Source: Serripes groenlandicus (taxonomy: Eukaryota > Mollusca > Bivalvia > Cardiida > Cardiidae). From it: 64,000 nucleotides of DNA. The stretch spans positions 70,492,484 through 70,556,483 of the forward strand of contig JASEVX010000003.1 of assembly GCA_031761405.1 (NCBI GenBank), in the 5' to 3' direction. Shown piece after piece: positions 31,159-42,043 of the stretch (position 1 is its first letter; the number at the start of each line of letters is the position of its first letter). Below the pieces are notes generated by a model. It had not been told where the DNA came from and ran no database searches. It saw only the letters and a program-made list of their open reading frames with translations. The position numbers were made by a program, and so were the translations under genes.

Positions 31159-31611
31159 TTACATCCATGATAGGGATATATGGGAAAATGTAGTTGTTGG
31201 CCTTTGTAGATCCATATCAGCACGTTTATCCGCACAGTCTGAGCAAGATATGCAATGTTTACAGATATCCTCACAGTTTGAGCAAGAAATGCAATGTTTA
31301 CATATATCCGCACAGTTTGAGCAAGAAATGCAATGTTTACAGATATCCGCACAGTTTAAACAAGAAATGCAATGTTTACATATCAAATCAATTACATTAA
31401 GCTCGTGAGAAGCTTCTGTCAACAGTTGTAAATTCCGACACAACTGATTAGATGAAAAGGCTGAGCTGAACCTATACTTTTTAGAAATGATAACTTGCAC
31501 ATTTTCCCATGAATTATTTTGGTGCTTGTACTGTAGGGTGTCTTGAAGCTTAGTTGTAGTGGTGATGGTAGTATTAGTAGTAATACTAGTAGATTGAAAT
31601 AAACATGCTGT
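31159..31611 (-). CDS. Possible exon encoding a Cys-rich repeat protein (hypothetical)
   Basis: A minus-strand open frame preceded by a textbook acceptor (TCATTCTTTTTTCAG, AG at 31613-31612) gives 150 residues in phase 0 to a stop at 31159. The first half is Thr/Ser-rich and then unremarkable. The second half is four 13-residue repeats of the pattern C-K-H-C-I-S-C-x-N/D-C-A/E-D-I, so each has four cysteines at C-x2-C-x2-C-x2-C spacing, as if to bind metal or form disulfides. I recognise no family. Against it: the repeats coincide with a 39-bp minisatellite, no donor partner is evident, and the other frames are also partly open. It could be a real terminal exon or a chance frame through the repeat. 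Confidence 0.25.
   Translation of the reverse strand, partial: TACLFQSTSITTNTTITTTTKLQDTLQYKHQNNSWENVQVIISKKYRFSSAFSSNQLCRNLQLLTEASHELNVIDLICKHCISCLNCADICKHCISCSNCADICKHCISCSNCEDICKHCISCSDCADKRADMDLQRPTTTFSHISLSWM
31215..31382. repeat. 39-bp minisatellite, four copies
   Basis: Units resemble ATCCGCACAGTTTGAGCAAG followed by AAATGCAATGTTTACAGAT. The length is a multiple of three, so the frame is kept across units. Confidence 0.88.
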
Positions 31612-31659
31612 CTGAAAAAAGAATGACGAAGGCAATAAAGAGAAAACAATTATCAAACA

Positions 31660-33310
31660 CAGCGATATGAGTGTACCGAATCAATCCAGGTTTACGCTGT
31701 CAATTTTCAGCATACTATCAGGAATATTATGGCATGTTAAGGGTTAGATCACCCCTTCGATCTCGTCAAGAGAAATGAGCTGCGATTTGGGATTTAATTG
31801 TTTCTCCGGTTTTTTTTTGTCAGAGTTATACTTAGGCCGGTATATGATACATGCGATCAGTGTAGGCTCTGATGAGACTGTGTTTTCACAGGTTTATATG
31901 AATCTTCACTGTACACAGAAACAACAAGACCCCCAAGGTACCAGACGCGGTTCGTTAGTTATTGAGTGCAAGAAGAACTGAAGAATTGATCTACGTAAAA
32001 CATCGTGAAAAGGATGTTGTAATTATTACTGTCCGAAATTAGCAAAGTTTGATTTACGTATAGTGCGTTTTACAAACATGAGGTGTTTTGAACACCTTGA
32101 AGTTCATGCGAACTTGATTATGTACACAGCATCCCTTATCTCCTTCATCAACTTTGTTTACAAACGTCGTCTGTGAACAATGGCATATGATCAGGCATGC
32201 CGCTTCGTGAAGTGTGTGCCTGATCTACACTTATTGCTTTTGTATTCACTACCTTTTCTAAATTTATTTACAAACTTGTCAATCTTTAAGAACAAACGTT
32301 TAAATACGTACATGTTTACATATACTAGCCTACATAAACTGAACGTTGTCACGTCCTCTCGAACTTGGACCCCTCGACAGTCCCTCATTTTGAAGGGTGT
32401 GAACATTTCATCAGCCAATCACATCAGAGAGCAAGGATATTTAATGGGTAGTTTTGTGTCTTAAGTTTCATACTTTTTTCGACTCTCCGAAACATGTGGG
32501 TCACATTTGTTGCAAGGTGGTTCTTTTTCCGCTTAGTGCGCTTGTCGAAAAACGTGAATACGCCTGGTTTTTGGAATGTCGTTAAAACTCATTTGTTGGT
32601 TGGTTTGTAGTTTTGCATTAATGTTATTTTCAGGGCTTTAAGACTGTTAATTGCTAGTTAGTCTTTTTGGATTAAGGATATGTTTCTCTTAAGTGTGTGC
32701 TTTGTTGTCATTATCTCTGTTTAATTATGAAGATATTAGGTTTGCAAAAAGCAAACAAGACTTTAATCAGGGGAAAAGGCGTCGTTCATTGAAACTATGG
32801 TTTGAACTAGGATTCTGTAAATTACTTTTCCATTTAGTTAGAAAAGTTCTATGCTAACGTCTGCTAATTTCGTATAATTTAAAGCCTTTTAGTTATTTAA
32901 GGAAAATTACTGGAATATGTCTCTGAAATTGCATGTTGTTGTTTAGGTTTGTTCTGTGTAAATTGTAGAAAAGGTTAAATAGCTTCTGTGGTTGTACTGC
33001 TACTATTTCCTTCACGTTTAGTTGTATTTAAATACTTCGTCAGTTTAGCCTTGTTGTTTTATGGTATATCGTCAGCTGACTTGGGACTTTGGTTTCTCAA
33101 ACAACAGGATCGACGATCAGAAACAGCTACAACCAACACCATGTGAGCGATGACGACGACCTTTGACATGTAGGTATCCTTGACCTTTTTCAGCTGGGTT
33201 GCGATGAAATAGAAATCATCACAACCTGCTTGAATGAGGACATGTGTACTTAGTCACATCTGGAGCAGAACAATTACACAGGAAACATCAACAGCATAAT
33301 TAATTTGTTC
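31660..33310. other. Non-coding DNA, no feature recognised
   Basis: Several short frames (for example 32180-32464 on + and its minus shadow) lack motifs, splice context or homologous copies. Nothing supportable. Confidence 0.5.
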
Positions 33311-33317
33311 TATTTAA

Positions 33318-33539
33318 CCCTTTCCCTCATATAGAAGCTTTTTGACGCCTCTGCAGCAGTAGGCTTTTTGAAAACATAGTGACAAAAGAAGAAATTGCTC
33401 AAAACGAGTAATTTCTCCTTTTGCCGCAATGTTTTCCACTTTTAGTCATAGGTTATCCTTTCAATTATAGAGATTTTCTATTCTTTGACAAAATATGTTC
33501 AAAATTGTCTGCTGCAGAATTATCCTATGAGGGAAAGGT
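33318..33539. mobile_element. Foldback MITE, complete copy with TTAA on both sides
   Basis: TTAA at 33314-33317 is followed by CCCTTTCCCTCATATAG. CTCTGCAGCAGTAGGCTTTT and GACAAAAGAAGAAATTGCTC come next, then the inverted ATTTCTCCTTTTGCCGCAAT. GTCTGCTGCAGAATTATCC and GAGGGAAAGGT end it before TTAA at 33540-33543. The length (222 bp), TTAA duplication and CCC- start suggest a piggyBac-type MITE. Confidence 0.8.
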
Positions 33540-33954
33540 TTAAAACGTATCTGTTTACATGTTGTATAACGAATTATGAAACATGGTGAAGACATACTTA
33601 ATGTGTATCTTCTACCTTTTCTGTAATATTTTGTTTAATGCATTATTTAATTGACATGATGAACAATGGCTGGGACTCGAATACTGTAGCGGCGTTTCAG
33701 GAAACCCAACCTTAGTGTATTTATGACAATGGTCTGCTAATTTACAGAAGTTTCTGGAAAACCGTTTATGAGTAATTGGTCAACAGTGCCGAACCAGATC
33801 AGATTGCACGGATGTGCTGACTGATCTGAATATACACTGATTGAAAATGACTTACGGTTGGTTATCCCAGACCACCATACAACAATTAATGCTTTTTTTG
33901 CTTAAAAACTTTAAAAAAAAACATCTTTGAAAAAGGAACAATTATTACTGAAAG

Positions 33955-34140
33955 TTCCAATGTATACTTTTCCGCACTATTTGCCACACTATATTAACAT
34001 TTCCAGTATTCTTTTACCCCTTTCCCACTTGCAGACACATTTTGATGCATCTGAAGAAGACGTCTTTTGCTTAGATTTTTTCAAAGTCGACTGCTGCAGA
34101 GTTGTTAAATTTCGGAACGGATTGAAGGGAGAATCCGTAA
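33955..34140 (+). repeat. Segmental duplication block, partner of 58675-58860
   Basis: The last block recognised downstream of copy A: CTTTTCCGCACTATTTG, CACATTTTGATGCATCTGAAG and GAACGGATTGAAGGGAGA. It contains a partial foldback MITE (34013-34125). Confidence 0.85.
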
Positions 34141-34571
34141 TAATCAAAACAAGATGACGTTTGAAAACATTATATCCCATATATAGATTTGTGAAACCCA
34201 CGACATTGTGTTATTTACAGAAACATGGTCCGATAAGTTATCAGATTTGAACTTTGAAAATTTTGAATATTTCTCTGTACATAGAAAAACACTTAAGCCG
34301 GGTAAGTAAACGGTTATCCGGAGGGATAGCTATTTATGTTCGGAACAATTTGGTTTCTTCAGACTCGTTTGTGTTTCAGAGTGAGGATGATATAATTTGT
34401 ATTAAGATTGATGGAACATCACTAGGCTTAAATACGGATTGATTTGTTTGCCTCTGTTATGTTATTCCAGAAAACAGTAGCAGACAGACAACTGTTGATT
34501 CCCACACTTTAGATAGACTTTTAGAACACATCGTTACAATTGATTCAAAATATGAAAATGGATTTAATTTA

Positions 34572-34950
34572 GTGCTGTGCGGAGATATGAATGCTCATAC
34601 GTCCAATTCACCAGATTTTGTATCAGATGATAACTTAAATATTGATGTTTTACCGCAGGAGTATTCTCTAGATTTGATTAACAAACGATGTTCACAAGAT
34701 AAGGGTCGAACAAAGAACAATAACGGTTTAATGTTATTAGATTTGTGTAAACAAACGGGATTACGCATTCTTAACGGACGAATGGGTGATGATAGCAGTA
34801 TCGGTCGTTTTACTTATGTTGGTAGTAGTGAGTCAAGCGCAGTTGACTATGTTATTTGTTCAACGAATTTATTTCCATATATATCTTTATTTCGTGTAGA
34901 CGATCCAAATATTTTAACCGATCATTGTTTAATTAATTTTTTTTTCAGTT
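34572..34950 (+). pseudogene. LINE endonuclease fragment
   Basis: Encodes VLCGDMNAHTSNS (the GDxN block), GLMLLDLCKQTGLRILNGR, SSESSAVDYVICS and NILTDHCLINF, i.e. the C-terminal half of an APE-type endonuclease. The frame is lost at the T run at about 34937-34946. Confidence 0.75.
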
Positions 34951-35171
34951 TGATAAAAACTTACCCAGTAGCCAGTCTACCACATCACATTATGAAAAAG
35001 TACAGTTTACGTATACATGGAACAGTGATTTAAAAGATGAGTATCTCAGTTATAGATTTGTCATCCGATGAAACATTGTTTACGTTAAAAGTATTAAATG
35101 AGTATACTAGTAATGCGTGTACTTTTACAGTAATATTGAATTGAGCATAAACCGGTTTTCACATATATTAG

Positions 35172-37049
35172 ATGGGGTTGTATCTCCTTTATTTAAACGT
35201 AATACCAGGACATATGGGTCACACTGTAATGACAATCAAAATCAATGGTTTAATGATGAATCTTATATTTGAATCAGGCACTTACCCATTATTGTGGGGT
35301 AAAGGAATAATTGTACCCATTCACAAAAAGGGTGACCCAACAAATCCGAACAACTATCGGGGCATTACACTAGTAAATACCTTAGGTAAACTGTTCTCAC
35401 TGGCTTTACGTAATAGGATAAACGACTGGTGTGAGTCACAACAATTATTGAACGAGTCTCAGTATGGATTTAGAGATGAATGTAGTACAGTAGACTGTAT
35501 ATATCTTTTACATACCGTTATTCAAAATGTATTAGCAAAAATACGTAAATTGTATTGTGCTTTTATCGACTATGAGAAGGCGTTTGATTCGATTAATAGA
35601 AATATCTTGTGGGCAAAACTAATCAAGTTGGGCATTAGCTGTAAGATGGTGAATATATTGAAATCTATTTATAGCAACGTAAAATCTTGTATAAAGATAG
35701 ACGGAATCAGCACTTTCTCTGACTTTTTCGACGTATCGGTGGGTTTAAAACAAGGTGATCCCTTATCCACGATTTTGTTTCTACTTTTTATCAATGATGT
35801 AAACGATGTAATAGATACTGAACATTTGACGGATTCAAATTTAGATTTACTCTCTTTATTTATGTTAATTTTTGCAGACGATATAGCACTTTTTACCACT
35901 AGCCCAGAAAGTTTACAACAACAGTTAAACAATATCAACGAATACTCAAAAATCTCGTCAATGAAAATAAATATCAATAAAACAAAAATATGTATTTTTG
36001 AGAAAAGGAAATCAAAGCATGACTTTAATTGGACAATTGATAACCAGCAGATTGAAATAGTACCGGCATTTTGCTATCTTGGTATAACTTTTCATTATAC
36101 TGGTAATATGTTATTTTCAGTTAAGAACCTAATCGAGAGAGCCAACAAAGCATATCACAATATCCTTTCACTTTTTGAAAGATTACATCTTGATATTAAA
36201 ACAAAACTAACCATTTTCGAAACAATGGTGACTCCAATCTTGCTGTACGGGGCCGAGGTTTGGGGAATATATGAATACAAAGAGGTAGATAAGCTACAAA
36301 TTAAGTTCTATAAGCAATTGCTCGGAGTATCTAAGCAAACACCAAACGCGGCCGTGTATGGCGAGCTTGGACGTTACCCGTTATCTATATTAAGTAAAGA
36401 AAGATCAATTATGTACTGGCTTAAGATTATGAAAAAACATGATTCCTTAATTCATAAAGCTTTTTCTAAACAAGTAGAGTATAACTTTAATAAGAGCTGG
36501 AGCTCTAAATTAAAAATAACACTTAATAACTTAGGTTACAACTATCTTTTACAAAACTACGATACACAATTTAATTACAAACGCATGTTAAAACAACGTA
36601 TACGAGACAATTATATACAAGTATGGCATGCAAAACTAAATGAATCGAATAAATTATTTTATTATAGAATGTTTAAAACTGAATTCCAACTAGAAAACTA
36701 TCTACTTATTACAACAAACGAATGTCTACAAAAGCAATTATCAAGATTTAGGCTATCCTCGCATCATCTGGAAATCGAAAAGGGGAGACATAATGGTATT
36801 ATTAGAGAAGAAAGATTGTACAAATTATGTAACTCTAAAGCTGTAGAAAGCGAATATCACTTCATATCATGCTGTCCCAAATATACTGCTTTACGTAAAA
36901 GGTTTAATCTATATCAAGCATGGCCCAGTTTAGAAAAATTTAATTATATTATGAAAACAAAGAATAAAGGGAAACTAATTAATTTAATGAAATACTTAAA
37001 GAACGCAATGAGCCTAAGAAATGAAGAATTGTCTGTTATGCAAAACTAA
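35172..37049 (+). CDS. LINE reverse transcriptase ORF (625 aa)
   Basis: Open from ATG 35172; the first 30 residues are a shifted reading of linker DNA. RT motifs by residue: IIVPIHKKGDPTNPNNYRGI (47-65), QYGFRDECSTVDCI (97-110), FIDYEKAFDS (131-140), GLKQGDPLSTILF (191-203), catalytic FADD (234-237) and NINKTKICIFEK. Thumb-like blocks follow (ILLYGAEVWGIYEYKEVDKL, AVYGELGRYPLS). A C-terminal Cys/His segment (LCNSKAVESEYHFISCCPKY) near residue 555 may bind nucleic acid. Normally part of one long ORF with an endonuclease; that domain is broken here, so autonomous activity is unlikely. Confidence 0.88.
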   Translation: MGLYLLYLNVIPGHMGHTVMTIKINGLMMNLIFESGTYPLLWGKGIIVPIHKKGDPTNPNNYRGITLVNTLGKLFSLALRNRINDWCESQQLLNESQYGFRDECSTVDCIYLLHTVIQNVLAKIRKLYCAFIDYEKAFDSINRNILWAKLIKLGISCKMVNILKSIYSNVKSCIKIDGISTFSDFFDVSVGLKQGDPLSTILFLLFINDVNDVIDTEHLTDSNLDLLSLFMLIFADDIALFTTSPESLQQQLNNINEYSKISSMKININKTKICIFEKRKSKHDFNWTIDNQQIEIVPAFCYLGITFHYTGNMLFSVKNLIERANKAYHNILSLFERLHLDIKTKLTIFETMVTPILLYGAEVWGIYEYKEVDKLQIKFYKQLLGVSKQTPNAAVYGELGRYPLSILSKERSIMYWLKIMKKHDSLIHKAFSKQVEYNFNKSWSSKLKITLNNLGYNYLLQNYDTQFNYKRMLKQRIRDNYIQVWHAKLNESNKLFYYRMFKTEFQLENYLLITTNECLQKQLSRFRLSSHHLEIEKGRHNGIIREERLYKLCNSKAVESEYHFISCCPKYTALRKRFNLYQAWPSLEKFNYIMKTKNKGKLINLMKYLKNAMSLRNEELSVMQN

Positions 37050-37125
37050 TGTACATGATATATACAATATGTTTGAATGTAGGTATTCTTTGTTCTATAC
37101 ATATGTAATGTTTGTAAAAAACACT

Positions 37126-37292
37126 TTATTTTATGTTATATGTATATATGTTATATGTTATATGTATAAATGTTATATGTATAAATGTTATATGTATAAA
37201 TGTTATATGTAATGTATAAATGTTATATGTATAAATGTTATATGTATAAATGTTATATGTATAAATGTTATATGTATAAATGTTATATGTTT
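37126..37292. repeat. 15-bp tandem repeat in LINE 3' region
   Basis: About ten copies of ATGTTATATGTATAA with a short disruption at 37208. The repeat starts just after the RT stop codon. Confidence 0.9.
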
Positions 37293-37936
37293 TTCTATGT
37301 ATATATGTTTGCCATATTTATATAATTTGTAAATGGCCAAAGGCAAAATGCTTTGCCGAAAAACAGTCAATAAAGTATTGAATCTTGAATCTTGAAAATC
37401 TTGAATCTTGATGAATGTGATCGTAAACGAACTTTTTTTTATAAGTCTTTAAATACTTTTAGAAATAATAATTGTAAAAACAACAGAGTCAATATGGTTA
37501 ACGCTAGGTCTGAATATAAAACCCGTATTAGGAAAGCTAGGTATACTTTTGATAAGAATAAAACTTTAAAATTAGTAGAGGCGAAACATAAGAATGCCAA
37601 ATTATATTGGAATATGCCAAAGGAAACAGCTGGCTCGAAAACATAAAATATACAAATTAGTGAATTTGAACAGTATTTTAAATCCGTAAACAATCCAAAT
37701 GACCAGTTTTTCACACCAGATGAAGACGTACTACATTTTATAGAAATGTATGAAAATAATGAATTCAGTATTATGTTTGACGCATTAAATTTACCTATGT
37801 CTTCTTAATCTTTGAATACAGCGATTGATCAGCTTAAGTCAAACAAAATTGCAGGTCCAGATAAAAAAAAAAAATATTAACGGTAAAACTGTATTAAGTC
37901 CATTGTTGTTAACTTTGTTCAACATCATTTTAGAAA

Positions 37937-38410
37937 TTGGATATTTCCCAGATTGTTGGTTCGAAGGTTTCATCAGTTAAATCAAAAATCAAATATCAAA
38001 ATCAAATTACTGACAGTTTTGAATGTAATCTGAGTGTCAGACACGGAGAATGCTTATCTCTATTCCTATTTTCGATGTTCCTAAATGAAATTGAAGATGT
38101 TTTCATAAATGAGGGTCTATGTGGCTTAGATGTTTGTACATTTAAAATGTTTTTGATATTATATGCTGATGATATTGTTATCTTCGCAAATAGTGCTGAC
38201 GAATTACAAAAAGGCTTAGCTTTGATGCATGAGTACTGTAACAGGTGTAAATTAAAAATAAATGTCTCAAAAACAAAAATTATGATATTTAAAAAAGGTG
38301 GCCGAACACCTGCAAATCGACGATTCAATTATGATAACGGTTATCTAGAAACTGTGAATAAATTTGTTTATCTTGGAATCGTTTTCACAACGGGCGGCTC
38401 CTTTTTCTGA
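37937..38410 (+). pseudogene. LINE RT fragment with intact YADD
   Basis: Frame of 157 codons containing RHGECLSLFLFSMFLNEIED, LILYADDIVIF, KLKINVSKTKIMIFKK and FVYLGIVFTTGGSF. It lacks the upstream RT motifs because of a deletion. Followed by a frameshift. Confidence 0.75.
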
Positions 38411-39308
38411 AGCACAACAAACATTATCCGGTCAATCTCTCAAGACAATTTACGATATGAATAAAGACTTATGTAAATTTACAAATCTGTCGGTTTCTCA
38501 TAAATTAGAATTATTTGATTAGTATTACCAATATTAAACGACGGCAGTGAGGTTTGGGGTTTTAGTCATGGTATGGCAGTAGAAAGGATACATTTGCAAT
38601 TTTGTAAAAGACTAATGAATGTTAAGGAATCGACGCAAAATGATTTTATTTATGGTGAAATGCGTAGAATGTGTTTACAAAAGTACAGATTATTAATATT
38701 ATAAAATATTGGATTAAAATATTACAATCAGGTGAAAATAAATATATCAAGAAAATCTATCTAATGTTAAAGAATGATTGCGAAACATTCATGAATAAGA
38801 TAACACTGGTGTTCATTAATTAGAAATGCTCTTTATAATCTTGGTTCTGGAGACGCTTGGCTTTATCAAAGTATAGGAGATGTAAAGATGTTTTTTAAAA
38901 GTTGTTAAGCAAAGAATCAAAGATCAATTCATTCAAGACTGGCATAGTAGATTAAATGATTCAAGTAGAGCTCTATTTTACAGAGCAATTTGTGATTTCC
39001 GTTTTCAGACTTATTTAGATACGCTAACTATAAATAAATATCGAAATTCTCTTTCGCGTTTGCGTACCTCATCACATAGATTAGCTATTGAAACAGGAAG
39101 ATAGGAAAAACCAATTAGTAAGTCAATTTGTGAAAGGGTTTGTTTTTCATGTAAGTTGATAGAAGATGAATTTCATTTCATTTTGGAATGCAACATATAT
39201 ACTGATCTAAGGCAACAATTTATTCGTAAATATTATAGGGAAAGACCAAACATGTTTAAATTAGTGCAGCTCCTTAAATCTGAAAACAAGAAGGACATGC
39301 TAAATTTA

Positions 39309-39395
39309 GGTATGTATATTGAAAAGGCAATGTATATTGAAAAGGCAATGTATATTGAAAAGGCAATGTATATTGAAAAGGCAATGTATATAAGG
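39309..39395. repeat. 18-bp tandem repeat, four copies plus
   Basis: ATGTATATTGAAAAGGCA repeated in frame at the end of the decayed LINE ORF, encoding MYIEKA repeats just before the stop at 39416. Confidence 0.93.
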
Positions 39396-40244
39396 GATAC
39401 ACATGTATATAATTAATTGTGAGTGTAAATTTAAACAGATTAATTATTAAATTATGAATTTTATAATCATAAATTTGCATTGCATGTATAAGAACACCTA
39501 ATGACAAACTTGTCTTTTCGTTTCGGACAAGATTGGTCTAAATGGGCGTTATATCTCTATATATGTTTTGTTATTTGTTTTTTATACAACTCAACTCAAC
39601 TCAAAAAGAAATATTAGGCAAGTCGGCACTAAATGTGCCATTTGCCATTCAAAATACATACAAAATGGTTGAACATGCAAAAAACATGACTACAAAAATA
39701 TCATCACATGCATAACAAAACTATGCATATATACATTATAACATCATTATTAATAGTTTAAGGTTTTTCTGTGGTTATGACTCAAATAGCAGGTATCGAT
39801 ATAAGATCCCTCCTCCTATTTGAAGCTTCATTAATAAATCTAGCAAGACTTCTTCGTAAATTTCTAGTTTTAGTTGACATTAATCGCGAAAATTTAAACA
39901 ATGTTGGAAAAGAAGGTTTAGAATACTTAATTCGTATATCTCTTAATGAGGGACATGTCAATATCGTTCATTTCTCGCAATATTTGTATATCTACCAATT
40001 TCAATAGCTAGCTTATGATCCGATATACGTATTTTTGTCAAACTAATTCTTAATCTATCATTTTTTCTAGGTAGGATTCGAATTCAAAAAGTCGTTTTAA
40101 AATCTTTATAGCAATTTAGTTTAGATGAAGTATTGATGTCTGAAAACCACTTTTGAATAAATTGATCCCTCACACGGTTCTTAATTATTGGGAAATAATT
40201 GCAGTCTCGATCAAAATGTGTCCAAACAAAAGATAATCCCAAAT

Positions 40245-40930
40245 CTAATAATTGCTGTTTAATTCTATAACCCAGCTTGTTTTTAAATTTAAAAGATGGA
40301 CACAACTGTCGTTATATACATCGTTTAAACTTGTTATTGATGAACGCATCACTTTAAGCCAGTATTTAAGTAATTTTTCCAAGCATATGATAGAAATGGG
40401 GCATCGACCGAGTTCACCTAAAACAGCATTATTGGAACTTTGTTTACGGACTCCTAAAATTATTTTGCAAAATCTGATATGAAGACTATCTACATCTTTA
40501 TACTTATATATCCCCCATACCTCGGCCCCATACAGAATAATAGGTGTATTCAATTTATCAAATAATGATAGCTTTGTTTTAATGTCCATGGGTACACGTT
40601 TGAATATTGATAATAAACTATACATGGCCTTCATTGCTTGATCCTGTAGACTCTTAACGGCTAATGAAAAGTTACCGGTTCTATAAAACCTAACCCCTAA
40701 ATAACAAAAATTATCTACTAAATCTAGACGTTCGCCATTTATGGACCATTCCAAATCATTGTGGCTAAGACGCTTCTCAAAAATACAAATTTTAGTTTTG
40801 TTAACGTTGATTTTAAGACCCCATTTCCGCGAATACTCATGGATTTTATCCAATTGTAACTGCAGGCTTATACCATCCGTTGAAAACACCGCAATATCAT
40901 CAGCGAACAAGAGCAGGTATAATGTTAGTA
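40245..40930 (-). pseudogene. LINE RT C-terminal half
   Basis: Open frame carrying FADD, the thumb region and AVLGELGRCPISI. Separated from the N-terminal half by the inserted repeat; the frame then shifts near 40245. Confidence 0.75.
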
Positions 40931-40936
40931 GATTTA

Positions 40937-41432
40937 AGACTTGACATACAGGGTCACATAATGTTCCTAAATAAGTGTATGAAGTTTCAAAGCAACAGCT
41001 TTTACAGTGTCTGAGAAAAGGTATTGCACGCAAAGGTTTTACCAAAATTCTAAGTCCAAAAAGGGGCCCAATTCAGTCAAAATCCAATCCAGAGTTATGG
41101 GACTTGACATACAGGGTCACATAATGTTCCTAAATAAGTGTGTGAAGTTTCAAAGCAACAGCTTATACAGTGTCTGAGAAAAGGCCTTGCACGCAAAGGT
41201 TTGACCAAAATTCTAAGTCCAAAAAGGGGCCCAATTCAGTCAGAGTTATGGGACTTGACATACAAGGTCACCTAATGACCCTGAATAAGTGTGTGAAGTT
41301 TCAAAGTAACGGCATACACAGTGTCTGAGTAAAGAACTTCAAGCTGGCAACGCGTACGCGTACGCCAACGCGGACGCGGACGCCAACGCCGGGGTGATTA
41401 CATAAGCTCCCCTATTTCTTCGAATAGGCGAG
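40937..41432 (-). mobile_element. Tandem-cored element inserted in LINE RT
   Basis: On the minus strand it opens TTTTGAGCTCGCCTATTCG, then GGGGAGCTTATGTAATCACC, a GC-rich tract of GGCGTCCGCGT type, and about three degenerate units of about 100-165 bp (CAGTGTCTGAGAAAAGGC..., TGAAGTTTCAAAGCAAC, GGACTTGACATACAGGGTCA). It lies exactly between the SPILF and LLTLYLLLFADD segments of the RT, so its ends are placed within a few bases. Same style as 23900-24626 (AGCTC end, tandem core). Confidence 0.75.
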
Positions 41433-41433
41433 C

Positions 41434-41972
41434 TCAAAACAATATTGGTGACATAGGCTCACCTTGTTTCAAACCAAGCATTATATCGAAAAAATTCGAA
41501 TAATGCCTATCCGAATGAGTTTTTATGCAAGCTGAGACATTTCTATAACTACTTTTTAAAACAGTTACAAACTTTGAACTTACACCAAGTTGTATTAATT
41601 TAAGCCAAAGCGCGTCCCTGTTTATGGTATCGAAACATTTGTCATAGTCAATGAAGGCACAAAATAACTTTTTTTTCTTAGCAATCAGCTTTTGAATTAT
41701 ATTATGTAAGATAAAAAAATGCAATCGATGGTACCTCTTCCATCTCTAAGGCCGAACTGGGAGTTATCATATATGTTTTCCCGCTCACACCATGTATTTA
41801 GACGATTACGCAAACAGAGTGAGAAAATTTTAGCCATAGTACTTATCAAGGTAAGCCCTCTATAATCACCCGGGTTGTCTTTGTCACCCTTTTTATGGAT
41901 TGGGACAATTACACCCTTTGTCCATTGGTCAGGGTAAACACCAGTGTCCAAAGTTATATTAAAAATTCGCAC
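41434..41972 (-). pseudogene. LINE RT N-terminal half
   Basis: Two overlapping frames (41972-41697 and 41724-41434) join across one frameshift. Together they cover the RT fingers from VYPDQWTKGVIVPIHKKG to GLKQGEPMSPILF, where the inserted repeat begins. Confidence 0.75.
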
Positions 41973-42043
41973 AAGATAAGAACTTATAATAATATTAGCA
42001 TATAAAAAAGTCTGCCGGAATACTATCTAAACCCGGACTTTTG

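Larger units (their letters stand above)
34150..37395 (+). mobile_element. LINE (FADD reverse transcriptase type), 5'-truncated, internally deleted
   Basis: Begins inside the endonuclease region (FTETWSDKLSDL at about 34210). A stop at 34440 and a frameshift in a T run near 34940 break the endonuclease. The linker shows NQWFND at about 35250 directly joined to the start of the RT, so some 150 codons seen in the related element at 43265-39770 are missing. The RT part is then open for 625 codons. The 3' part has a 15-bp repeat and a tail of TTGAATCT repeats (37373-37405). Clade not assigned; the YRGI.L motif and short tandem 3' tail recall RTE/Proto2-like elements. Confidence 0.85.
37395..39600 (+). 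mobile_element. Decayed LINE (YADD type) abutting the previous LINE tail
   Basis: Begins immediately after the TTGAATCT tail at 37405 with ECDRKRTFFYKSLNTFRNNN (endonuclease-RT linker). Continues through SEYKTRIRKARYTF, KNAKLYWNMPK and DQLKSNKIAGPD to RT pieces at 37937-38410, SEVWGFSHGMAVERIHLQFC, ESTQNDFIYGE and a Cys/His end (CSCKLIEDEFHFILEC, 39140-39190). Several stops and frameshifts, plus a deletion between 37915 and 37990. The end is near 39540-39600 with an ACTCA repeat. Confidence 0.8.
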
